Shown: positions 12,597 to 23,800 of the stretch, one piece after another
How positions within the stretch are numbered: position 1 is the first letter of the stretch
How the letters are laid out: each line of letters starts with the position of its first letter
Source: Actinostola sp. cb2023
Taxonomy: Eukaryota; Cnidaria; Anthozoa; Actiniaria; Actinostolidae
DNA length: 64,000 nt
Assembly (NCBI GenBank): GCA_033675265.1
Contig: JAUJYZ010000640.1
Span: 62,001 to 126,000, forward strand
Reading direction: 5' to 3'
Translations under genes and position numbers: made by a program
Notes under the pieces: generated by a model
The model's input: only the letters and a program-made list of their open reading frames with translations
Databases searched by the model: none
What the model was told of the DNA's origin: nothing

Positions 12597-13020
12597 AGTG
12601 CCTATGAAACGAAAAAACAAACCCCGTTTTTATTTGCTACAGAACTACGAAAGTTTACTATTTGCTTGTTTACATGGCGTTAATAAAAAGTGAATTGAGC
12701 TACAGGAACATTTTTTATTTCGCTCACGAAGTTGGGCATTTTGGGTTTCAAAGTGCGACAATTCCTGCTCGGCCAACTATAGAAATGTGACGTCAAGAGT
12801 TGTGCAAACAAAGGCATGCACAACCTCTTGACGTCGCCGTGCCATTGTCAAGGGCCCAGTCTATTGTCGCACATTTTGGTTGAAAATGATAATTTTCGAA
12901 CCGCGAAAAGAAAATGTTCGCACGCTCAAAGTTGACGTTTAAATGCAAATGTTCAGAGAAAGACCAAACAACAATAATGTACAATAAAACAAGGATCGAC
13001 ATTTTCGTTTCATAGGCACT
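12597..13020. mobile_element. TTAA-target MITE (piggyBac-like) in an intron of gene B
   Basis: The terminal repeats AGTGCCTATGAAACGAAAA and its complement end the element. TTAA lies on both sides (12593-12596, 13021-13024), the duplication typical of piggyBac transposons. An inner palindrome of about 18-bp arms (GACGTCAAGAGTTGTGCA) lies near 12790-12835. No transposase is encoded. Confidence 0.75.
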
Positions 13021-13638
13021 TTAAATATTGGATATATTTTGAAATGCTAACCTTGGTCCTGCACCTTCCCCCTTGCGATCAACTGATGTTCCTGGCACGG
13101 GTGCACTTCTTCCATCAGAAGACACACTACCAACTGGAGTGTGATCAACTGATGTTCCTTGGCACAGGTTCTTTTCTTTCTTCTTCAATACAAGTGCTAA
13201 CATCTTGAACTTCCTATAATGATAAAAATATATACCATAAAAAAATATAAATCCTACTGTAGAAAACCATTTTTAAAACAGCATGATTGTGCATAATGAC
13301 CTCAAAAAAGCCTGGATATAAAGTATCCTATACAGCCTATCCAAGACTGCTAACCAACAACTCAATTAACCTGACTACAGTATTTTACTTACATTTTCAT
13401 CATATACATGTAGGTCTTCCAAGGCCCTAATATAAATAGGGCCTTGACCAGAGACATGCTTCACTACCTTGCCATTCCTTTCTTGTCCTCGAGGAAGCTG
13501 CATGAATACAATGTTGGACCCAGTGCTTTTCACAAATTCAAATCTAGAGTTCATAAAAAAATTGTAAAGAAACGTTTGACATTAATATCTCTTTAGCACT
13601 GATGTGTTCAATTTTTAAACTCACATTTTGCAACCATC

Positions 13639-14190
13639 CATCCTCGGAAACCCAGGTTATATCCGGTCACTCGTTTCTTGTTCCCGAAAAAAAATACCCC
13701 TGGGCACTCACTTTGTTAGGACTTGTTCCGGAAGTCTATGTCTACTTTATTGACTGATAAAGTGCCAATTAGACACATCACATCAGTATATAAATAAAAA
13801 TATAACTAATACAATCTATAATTAAAATAAATACAAAATTCACTCTGGGTTAGATAGATAGATGCCTTTATTTACACAGGGTAGCTCTATCAGTATTTAC
13901 AAAGCTGTAAAATACTGTTATCAATAGAGGCCCTAAAATAAAATACACAAAATAAAATAAAATACACTGATTGGTTGGCCTGGTGAGGTCGACCAATCAG
14001 TGACAAGTAAATTCAAACAAAACAAATAGGAGTCGTTATTAGTACTGTTCTCTGATTGGATACACATTGCAAACCGCGTTCTAAGTGAATTTTACTTCCG
14101 GAACAAGTTCTAACAAAGTTTGTGCCCAACAGTATTTGTTTGGGAGCGAGAATCAGAGCAACAGAATATACCCTTGGGTTATCGAGGATG
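13639..14190. mobile_element. Inverted-repeat MITE of about 550 bp
   Basis: The ends CATCCTCGG and CGAGGATG are inverted. The strongest inverted match (ACTTCCGGAACAAGT...AACAAAGT) lies at about 13705-13738 and 14092-14124, so the imperfect arms are about 95 bp. The possible 8-bp flanks are imperfect (CAACCATC / CAACCCTC). It occupies an intron of gene B. Confidence 0.6.
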
Positions 14191-14917
14191 TCAACCCTCA
14201 TACAGGGGAGGAGGGGGTGGTGGTGGTGTTCAGGGTGTACACCCCTAACTAAAAAAATTGATTGATGGGGGGGGGGGGGGGGGGGGGGTGTGGCAGGCTG
14301 GGCTATATAGCCCTGCCACTTCTTTTTGCATGGGGCTGATTATTAGCTGATAAGATCGATTGACCATTTTAGTACTCTTTCACATTCTAAACAAATCTAC
14401 ATACAAATAATAATAATATAATCATATGTGTACATACTGCCATAATAATAATATTCTTTATTTATACTCAGATTGCAGAGTAGCATCAAAGTGCTAGTAC
14501 CTCTGAGTTATGCTCCACACACACTACCAGTACATTCAGATATTGTATACACACAACACTCAACTCACATATTGATTTTTTTGAAGAGGGAGGAAAACTG
14601 GAGAACCTAGAAAAAAAACCTTGTGGCAAGGGAGAGAACTTGTAACACATCAAACAAACCTCAACTCACATATGATCCGATATTGATATCTAATAAACTA
14701 CAGTGTATAGTATAAGCAAGCGCCTGGTAAGCATATGTGACAAATAAGTGCACGCGCCCAAAGCATCATGGATGAACATGAGGCATTTAGAACTGGAATA
14801 TATGTGCTTTTAATTATTCCAGGAAAATAGTTAAAAACCTAGCTACACTGTGCTGGTCACTTTTTAAAATATACAATAATTATTATTCTGAGAAATGATG
14901 CTAATAAGCTTACTTAC
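14191..14917. other. Intron of gene B with a G homopolymer
   Basis: This holds an uninterrupted G run of about 20 near 14269-14288. No coding signal was seen otherwise. Confidence 0.4.
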
Positions 14918-15695
14918 GCGGTGTTATCGCGGAGTGGACGATGGAGCGCTCCCTCGAAAAGAAACCCCAATTCATTATAAAGACGACTCTCTCCCCAGTT
15001 TTTTTTATCCAGTTTAAAGGCATCAATATATAAGCCCTTTTCAACCAAGCTGGCCTTGTTATTTCCTCGTGGCACCTGGGACCAATCTAGCTGGACAGGG
15101 TAACAAACACACATCTTTTTAGACGTAGTCAGGCGCGTTTGGTGCGTTGGCAGCTTTTGAAGCCGGTCTTCTATTAAAAAGTCCCCCTCTAGGCCGCCTT
15201 CTGGATGGTGTGAAGTTGCTGTAGTTTTGTCTCGGATTGAAACTTGTTCCAGGTCTGTTATTGTTAGCAGCAGTAGTGCTAGTGCTAGTGGATGTGGCGG
15301 GATAATTAACGGAGTTACTTCTGTTCAGACTTCCGCTCGATCTTCTTGGGATTTGAAATCTTCCATTGATTTCACTTTCTATGGAGTTGAACTGAACATC
15401 ATTATTTCCAGATACTCCTTCTCTACTTATTTCTTGATGATCGGAATGCTGCAAGTTAGTTACAGCATTAAGGACACTTCGAACAAAGTCTTGCACTGTA
15501 TTGTCCGCCATCTTAGTCTGGCATCTTGCATGTGCCATGTCACATGTGGGTCTCACATGTGTATACAAACACATGACGTCACTTCCGTGCTCCAAAATCA
15601 TTTCCGCTTCCTCATCTTTTAGTTTTATCGAAACATGTTTACGTTTGAACGATGGATGTAGAATCTGCGTGAATACAATACAAACTAGATGGACG

Positions 15696-16345
15696 GCACA
15701 CAACATCGATGTATGCATGTTTGATTTCGATGTATAACACAACATCGATGTATGCATGTTTGATTTCGATGTATAACACACAACATCGATGTATGCATGT
15801 TCGATTTCGATGTATAACACACAGCATCGATGTATGCATGTTCGATTTCGATGTATAACACACAACATCGATGTATGCATGTTCGATTTCGATGTATAAC
15901 ACACAACATCGATGTATGCATGTTCGATTTCGGTGTATAACACACAACATCGATGTATGCATGTTCGATTTCGATGTATAACACACAACATCGATGTATG
16001 CATGTTCGATTTCGATGTATAACACACAACATCGATGTATGAATGTTCGATTTCGATGTATAACACAACATCGATGTATGCATGTTTGATTTCGATGTAT
16101 AATACACAACATCGATGTATGCATGTTCGATTTCGATGTATAACACACAACATCGATGTATGCATGTTCGATTTCGATGTATAACACACAACATCGATGT
16201 ATGCATGTTCGATTTCGATGTATAACACACAACATCGATGTATGCATGTTCGATTTCGATGTATAACACACAACATCGATGTATGCACTTTCAACATCGA
16301 TGTATAACACACAACATCGATGTATGCACTTTGTCCGTAAAAAAG
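15696..16345. repeat. 41-bp tandem satellite, about 16 copies
   Basis: The unit contains CATCGATGTATGCATG and TTCGATTTCGATGTATAACA. Most steps are exactly 41 bp (for example 15740, 15781, 15822), with occasional 39-bp units lacking one AC. Copies are highly uniform, which indicates recent amplification. It lies between the N-terminal exon of gene B and the stop codon of gene E. Confidence 0.95.
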
Positions 16346-16347
16346 CT

Positions 16348-17231
16348 TCATACTAGAGCATAGTCACTTGTCTCAAGTTCTACAGTTATCTCTTTATCAA
16401 TTATAACAAATATTTGGTCAACAGGGGTACCATCATCATCTTGATCCTCAAATGCTGCTAAAATGGGGGAATTGTCAATTTCTCTTAACTCCTTTAAATA
16501 CTTTTCTGGTTCATCTAAGTCCTGAATTAATAACAATGATAATTTTATTAGCACATTTTATTATTTCAATGTCATATAGACACTATTTAGCTAGTACGTA
16601 GTCAAACAAATGGCCATATATAACAGCTTAGATTACCACAACTGCCTACTAGTGAAACTCGCAATCTGATTGGTTAAAAACTAACCTACTATCAGCCGTG
16701 CACACGTTGTTTAAAATTTGAATATTCATGATCAATAAAAAATGATAACACAAATGAAAATATGTTTCATAGATAGTCAGCAGTGGTATTCTAAAACAGA
16801 TGGAAAGCTCACTTTCGCCTTCTATCGGCTCTGATAGTTTACTCAGGGCTAGTGCCCCTCGCCAACTATCTGCCGATCGAAGGCTTGAGTTTCGCCTTAT
16901 ATCTGTTAAATATACAGTAAATGTCATTAAGGTTGTCCAGCTAAAAAGAGATCAATACTACAAACATTCTATATTCGTTTTGCATGAGTGAAATTTTAAT
17001 TTCAAAAGCAAACATCACCTCAGTTGTGAGAACATAATTTTAACAATGCCCGTTTTCACAGGCAGAGCTGATTTATGCTTTTGAAATTAAAATTCCACTC
17101 GTGCAAAATGAATATAGAATGAGACATGTGACATTTATTCACATATACATTACTTACTGGAATGAAAATGAGCACTTCCTTCTCTCCAAATAATTTTGGG
17201 ATCTCTCTAAGAGCTGATTTAGTGGCTTCAC
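16348..17231 (-). CDS. 3' end of an unrecognised gene (two exons), acidic C-terminus
   Basis: Exons 17158-17231 and 16348-16521 are joined by a GTAAGT donor and an AATTCAG acceptor with phase kept (FIP|DLDEPEK). The protein piece reads GEATKSALREIPKLFG..., then an acidic stretch (AAFEDQDDDGTPVDQ) and the end SDYALV. The exon at 17231 is preceded by a polypyrimidine tract and AAG, so further upstream exons are expected, but none was recognised. The 537-bp repeat at 17301-17837 lies just upstream and may have cut the gene off. I do not recognise the family. Confidence 0.45.
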
Positions 17232-17300
17232 CTTGGGGGAAAAGGAACAAATTGTAATTAAAATATGATGGAATATCATTAGGGTCTCCAGTTGGTTACT

Positions 17301-17837
17301 ATGGTGTTCCATCCCCGCCAAAATTCAATGTTTGTATTCGTCATTGTATAGTTTGAATTTTGGTGTTACATTTGTATTCGTCATTGTATACTTTTAAATT
17401 TTGGCGTTACGTTTGAATTCAATGTTTGTATTCGTCATTGTATAGTTTTAATTTTGGTGTTACATTTGTATTCGTCATTGTATACTTTTAATTTTGGCGT
17501 TACATTTGTATTCGTCATTGTTGTTTTACAATTTGATGGTATATGCCCGGGGCCTATGTAACCTTCGACATTGATACTTTAATAGTTTTAAAAACAATCC
17601 TTTGTATTGTGAGTTGTATTTTCAAAGTCCTAAAAATTATATTTTATAACAAAATTAATATGCATTCAATGAAAACCAAATCGTCCGCCAAAATTCATCA
17701 GTCAATTATATGCACGTTTTAGAATTCTTCTTGAGTATCGGGTAGCAGAGTGAATCGTATTTCACCTTGAATGCTTGACAAATCATTAACCCGCGCTGTA
17801 TGGCTGTGGCCTTTCTCGATCTCTCTGCGGACGCCAT
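17301..17837. repeat. 537-bp dispersed repeat, copy 1 (inverted with respect to 42190-42725)
   Basis: It begins ATGGTGTTCCATCCCCGCC and ends GCGGACGCCAT. The first and last roughly 9 bases (ATGGTGTTC / GACGCCAT) form a weak inverted repeat. Internally, a unit with TTGTATTCGTCATTGTATA is repeated about five times. The second copy at 42190-42725 is nearly identical in reverse orientation. On the minus strand near 17720-17830 a short open frame (VRREIEKGHSHTARV...TQEEF) is preserved in both copies. The same end of the repeat abuts the first exon of the integrase gene here and of HECT gene C at the other site. Confidence 0.85.
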
Positions 17838-17871
17838 TGCCCTGTATTTTATCCGAATTTTTTAATGAGAC

Positions 17872-20800
17872 ATGGATGAAGACATCGAATACATTGTTAA
17901 CGCAATTCACGATATAGTGAAGCTACTTGAAAGATGCGAAGCTTCTCAAGATTGTGATCTTGGAATCATCATTCTAAAGGTTGATTACCTTAACCGAGCA
18001 GCAGCCAACCTTGAATTGGACAGTACAACTATGGAGATGATTGGAAGTGCATTTACTGCCTTAACACAAATAGAAGAAACTAAAAACATGCAGTATTGTG
18101 GAGAACGCATTCTAAACTAAAATGCGTTTTTTCCAAAACTCATAAAATCGAGCAAAACACAGACAGGGCTCGTAATTATGGAGTTTTCTCAGTGTAAACA
18201 ATTGGATTTGTACGAAATTTGTTTTTTCTCGGTAAGATTCACATCTTTTATGATGGATTTTGTAGAAAAATGAATAAAAATAAATATCGATTCTTAACCG
18301 AATAGTATAATTTAAAGAAAACCGTACTTGTAATGTTTGGAAATCGTTCGTACTAAAAAAAAGTTTCAAAAAACGATGTTGAAAAAGTGTAGTTAGTGCC
18401 GAGACCCCAAAACCCTCCCAACTAAAACATGTTTTGAAAAAAAGCTCACTATTTTGTCGAGTAGATAGCCATTTTCACAAGCTCATGAAAAGGTTCCAAA
18501 GTTTGGAACCTTTTTCTAAACTCATGAATATGTCGAGTAGATAGCCATTTTCACAAGCTCATGAAAAGGTTCCAAAGTTTGGAACCTTTTTCTAAACTCA
18601 TGAATATGTCGAGTAGATAGCCATTTTCACAAGATCATAAAAAGGTTCCAAACTTTGGAACCTTTTTCTAAACTCATGAATATGTCGAGTAGATAGCCAT
18701 TTTCACAAGCTCATGAAAAGGTTCCGTATAATACAGCAAAATATACATCCAAGAATATTTGAAGTTATTTTATTACGTAAAACATAATTATACAGAGCAG
18801 TCTGCTTTGCCATATAATATACCGTCATTAAACGGGTAACTTGTTTGAGAAACATCCTGAAATCAAAAGCACAGCAATACTGCAAAGATAAAACAGCTTC
18901 AATTAAATAAACTGAGTAATTCTTAAGAGTCAATTATTAGCAAATTAGTTCATTATTTAGTAAACTATGCTAGCTGTCGAGTGTAATTAATGTTCAGTCG
19001 TTTTTAAAACAGAATTTGTACGTCCTTACTGCATCTCGTTCTCTTTGTTTGCCTCTCTTTAAAAACACTAGTGTCGTATGCTTCTCCTCGATATTGCTAA
19101 ACTGATCTGTATGAAGATATAGATAAAACTGTTTTAACTCATAGAAATCCGAGACTGAATATACACATGCATGTATAAAGTTATTTGAACATATGTCCGC
19201 GTTATATTGGAATCATCAATGAATCCGACACCTGGATATATATGTTAGTAAACGGTACTCACTGGAAGTTCTGTAGTCCTCAATGCTGCTGAAAGTCTAA
19301 ACAGAAACGGCGAAGAGCAAAATTAACGGCAAACGACTCTGGCTTGAGACTAGCAGTGACCTGGACACATGACGTGAACTCGGGGCACTAGCTAATTATG
19401 CTAAAACCGTATCCGGTTCAAATTCAATCCAGCCAATCACGACAAGTAACTTTTAATCCTTAGGCATACAAAGACACATGCAGTGAGTCATGTTTGTGCT
19501 ATGAAGATCTGGTACAATTTGATATATTTTGCCGTTTTGGTAACAGCATTGAGGACTACTTCCAGTGAGAAACCGTTACTAACATATCCAGGTATAATTC
19601 AAAACATGATGATTCCCAATATAACGATATGTAACGAACGCTACCCATGTTTATACATTCTTTAATGCCCGTTGGTCGTTGATCTGTCAAATCACTTTAT
19701 ATTTATATGAGCTATAAAAACAGTTTAATTTGATCTGTCTTTATACAGATGTAGCCACATCGAGGAGAAACCTACGAAACTAATAGAGATCTAGAGGCAA
19801 ACAAAGAGAACGAAATGCCGTAAGAGCGTACAAATGCTGTTTTAAAGACGACTGTTACACTCGACAGCTGGCGTTGTGTTACTCATTCATGTTGACTAAT
19901 AATGAACTAATTTAATAATAATTTACTCTTGAGAATTTGTCTAGATATTTCGCAACTCAGATTATATTTATAGTGATACTTATATCAATGTTAGTGAAGA
20001 GATATTTCTCAAACAAGTTACCCGTTTAATGCCGGCCGGTATATTATATGGCAAAATAGACTGCTTTACATAATCATGTTTACGCAATAATAATAAATAA
20101 CTTCAAATATTTTTGGATGTATTTTTTTGCTGTATTATATTTAATGTGACTGCTCTATACGAGTTTATACGGAACTTTTTCCTGAGCTTGTGAAAATGGC
20201 TATCCACTCGACATATTCACGAGTTTAGAAAAAGGTTCCAAACTTTGGAACCTTTTTATGAGCTTGTGAAAATGGATATCCACTCGAAATATTCATGAGT
20301 TTAGAAAAAGGTTCCAAACTTTGGAACCTTTTAATGAGCTTGTGAAAATGGCTATCCACTCGACATATTCATGAGTTTAGAAAAAGGTTCCAAACTTTGG
20401 AACCTTTTCATGAGCTGGTGAAAATGGCTATCCACTCGGACGCTCTTTTTTGAGGGGACAAATTTCCTCATTTTGTGCGGAAGGCAAATTATTGATGTTG
20501 AATTTCATGGGCCATTACGGAAGCACTTCAACTGTCATTGCGGTTATAGCATTCTTGCAGGAACGGCTTTATTTTCAGTGAGAAATGTAGAACTCACACT
20601 GAATTTTACAACTTTGGAAAAAACGCAATTTAGTTTAGAACGCGTTGGAGGCTACCAAGCAAACGTTGTGAGGACGGAAGACGTGGAAGACCAAAATACG
20701 ACATAAACATTGAACACGTATTATTTCTCCTCGAGCAAGGATTTAAAGTTGAAGAAATAAGCAAAATCATAGGGGTTGGTTTAAGAACGATCGAAAGAAG

Positions 20801-23800
20801 GATGTCACAAGCTGGTTTGAGTGTTTCAGGTATGTCAGGTACACCAAATTACCGAATATCAATTTTAGGGAATGTCCATTAAATACCCTGAGAGGGGGGG
20901 CGGTAGGATATCAATGGGGGGGGGGGGGGGGGGGGGGGTCTGAAAAAATTGAAGCTTCTTAAGGGGGGCTCCAAAGTTATTATAACCTCCAGTAGGACTG
21001 AGAAGAAAAAAAAAGACTTGTTAAACGCTATTGATGTTAGAGTACATTAACCATAACAACTAATGGGGAGCTTGCAGGTGTGACATTTTGTTGCGTGACA
21101 TTTTAAATTTTAATCCAACAAAAACAAAAATATAATATTTGAAAAGAGCACACCAAAATTAGCAACAATTGAAATTTTGAAGTAATTTCGATGAATAGAG
21201 CGAAAGTTATGAGCGACCGAAGTTGGCTTTTTACTTAAGAAACGTACGGTGGTGGGCAAGCGCTCATAACTTTCGATTAAAATGTCACGCAACACCTGCA
21301 AACTCTCCATTGCCAAAATGCCTACACCCATCTCTCTACCTGTCACTCTATTTTTCCACTCACATTCCACTTATTTCATTATTCTCTTCTTTTCTATCAT
21401 CCATATCTGCACCTGTCACTCTAGTTCATCCACTTACTTTCCATCTCTTTCTTCTTTCTCCGTCCTTTCTACCATCCATCCATTTCTCTGCTTCACACTC
21501 TTGCATCTCCACATCCATTCCACCCATCTCTCCTTTTACCCCAACTTTTTTATTCCTCCTCCTTTTTATTCCATTCCCCCTCTGTAAAACTTCACCTTTC
21601 CTCCACTTCACCCCCTTTGAATAACTCCCTCCATCCCCATCACCCACCTTCAATCCACCTACTTCCCTTCACCCCTCATTTCTCCTTTTCTTCCATTTCA
21701 ACTTGCACCCCCCCCCCCCCCCCAAAAGAAATAGAAGAAATATCAAAATCACACTTCCCTCCCATCCTGGCCCTCCTTATCAACACTCTCTCTCCCTTCC
21801 TCTCCCACAGCCCCTCACCCGCTAATCGCACCCTCATCCATTCGCTTCCTCCCCATATCCCTACACTTTATCCCCCCATAAATCTACACTCTCTTCCAGT
21901 TCCCATATCCCATTGCCCCCTCTGCCGTGAACATCACCCCTATCGTTTATGTCTATCTTTCAACTTCCACTCCATAACCTAGCCTCCCAACTTACTATCC
22001 TCTATTCCCATGTTCTCTCTAGTCCCTTTCTAACATCATCCCCAGCAAACAAAATATATCCTTCTCCCTTCACCTCCACTCCAAACACACACACAAACCT
22101 TGACTACCCAATGCCAACGCTGGTCCGAATACCTTGAATACCTATCGCTCTGGATTAACCAGTCGATAATCAAAAAAGACAAATCAAATCAATCTTTATT
22201 AATTACAAAAATACATGTTAATATAGACTAAATTTAATCCAAATACGGAATCTTGGTCCATTTTTTTCGGGGCGTGCATGCCCCCTCGGAATCAGTCACC
22301 TTTTTTTTTGGACCCGCGCCTTGGGGAGGGGAGGGGGGGTTAGGAATTGGCGGTGAACGATGAAGTGTAACCCCCCCTCCCCCTAAAGGAAAATCCTGGC
22401 TACGCCCCTATGGGGTATGATGACAAATAAATAAATAATATTGTTACTTGTTTTTAAAAAACCCAGGAACATACAGCCAAATGAACGACCAAGAACTTGA
22501 CAGCATAGTAAAACATGCGCAGGCTGAAAATCCAAATATTGGCATATGCATGCTACAAGGACGTTTACAGAGCCTCGGTCATCGTATTCAGAGAGCCAGA
22601 ATAAATTATTCCCTAAGGAGAACTGATCCCACTGGGATCATGCAGAGGTGGCAGCAAACTATCAAGAGACGACAGTACCAAGTGAGATGTCCTCTTTCTT
22701 TGTGGCATATCGATGGTAACCACAAGCTGATTAGGTATTTTATATTTCACGTAATTAAAATCAAGAAATTGAATTTTCGAATTGAAACTGACTGCGTAAT
22801 CTCTCTTTTTTATTCTTCTTATTTTTCAAGGTGGCGAATAGTAATTCATGGGGGAATTGATGGATACTCTCGAATACCAGTATTTTTACATGCATCTAAC
22901 AATAACATAGCCAATACCGTTCTATCACGGTTCTTGGAAGCTACAAATGAGTATGGGTTGCCTTCCACGGTCAGATCAGACAAAGGCGGGGAGAATGTAG
23001 ATGTTGCATCATATATGTTATCGCATCCACGTCGGGGTCCAGGTAGAGGAAGTATGATAACAGGTAAATATATTAAAACTAGACGCTCCTATGAGCGTTC
23101 ACTCGGCTGGTCGGATGATTAGTCTGCGAATACAGCCTCTTTTCGGTGGTCGCGCCGCCAAAAAGTGGCTGTATAACTCGGGCTGTGAATGTGCCAATTT
23201 TAGACTCTCCCCTCCCTCACAAGAGTGATTTTTTGTCGCCGACCGCCATGACAGTAGCATACAATACGATTGTGATTATAATAAACAAACTTCGAGATAT
23301 AGTCTTTTCTCATCTTTATTGTCATTGAATCATCATGATGAATATTTACACATAACTGCATAGCTTTCTCTACTATATCATGATCATCAAATATATTCGA
23401 TATGGCTTATGCACAACGTCAACATTGCAAGTGACACGATCGGCAAGACCACTCCAAAAGTAGTATTTTGTGACATATTCACATTCATTGTACTAACAAC
23501 AAGTAAAAGGCAAAACAATACTAAATTTATCATATTCACCTCAATGTTTACGAGTTTAAAGAGATTTTTACGTGTACTATCATTCTTTTAGCTACTGTTC
23601 TTCGCTTCGTGTTCTTCCAAGATGGCGACTGTTGTTGAACATTTCTTGTCGTTCATCAAGGTCGAGGTGTTTTCTTCAGCTTCTAAGTTCTTCATATCAG
23701 GAGTCTGGTATTCATCAGCATCTGAGTGGTACTTTTCAGTACAAGAGTTTGTAGTCAAGTTTTTAGTCGTAGTTTCGTTATTTGTAGTCATTTGTTTGCC

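Larger units (their letters stand above)
11849..15510 (-). pseudogene. HECT-family gene B, N-terminal half only
   Basis: Exons on the minus strand: 14918-15510 (start MADNTVQDF), 13393-13543, 13052-13213, 12140-12210 and 11849-11980. The module FEFVKSTGSNIV...HVSGQGPIYIRAL matches FEFVK...CGQGKLYVRLL in gene A and CGQSKIYIRPL in gene C. The last exon is CUE-like (VVDQLESMFPNLPRSQLENVF), as in A and C. No HECT domain follows before the SWIM gene. Two frame breaks are visible: one at about 15119-15125, where the Ser/Arg-rich N-terminus meets the next block out of frame, and one near 13154, where one extra base separates two copies of a GTSVD repeat. I read it as a truncated, decaying paralogue. 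A very distant HECT exon cannot be excluded. Confidence 0.65.

Noticed and set aside
15696..16345. CRISPR-like array
   Set aside because: Units abut with no unique spacers and the genome is eukaryotic; it is a satellite.
15119..16351. 410-codon minus-strand frame as a repetitive protein
   Set aside because: Its N-terminal two thirds is the 41-bp satellite, open in every frame for arithmetic reasons. Only the part from MADNTVQDF is plausible coding.
21223..21982. Several overlapping Ser/Pro/Leu-rich frames
   Set aside because: They come from a C/T-rich intronic tract with no codon structure or homology.
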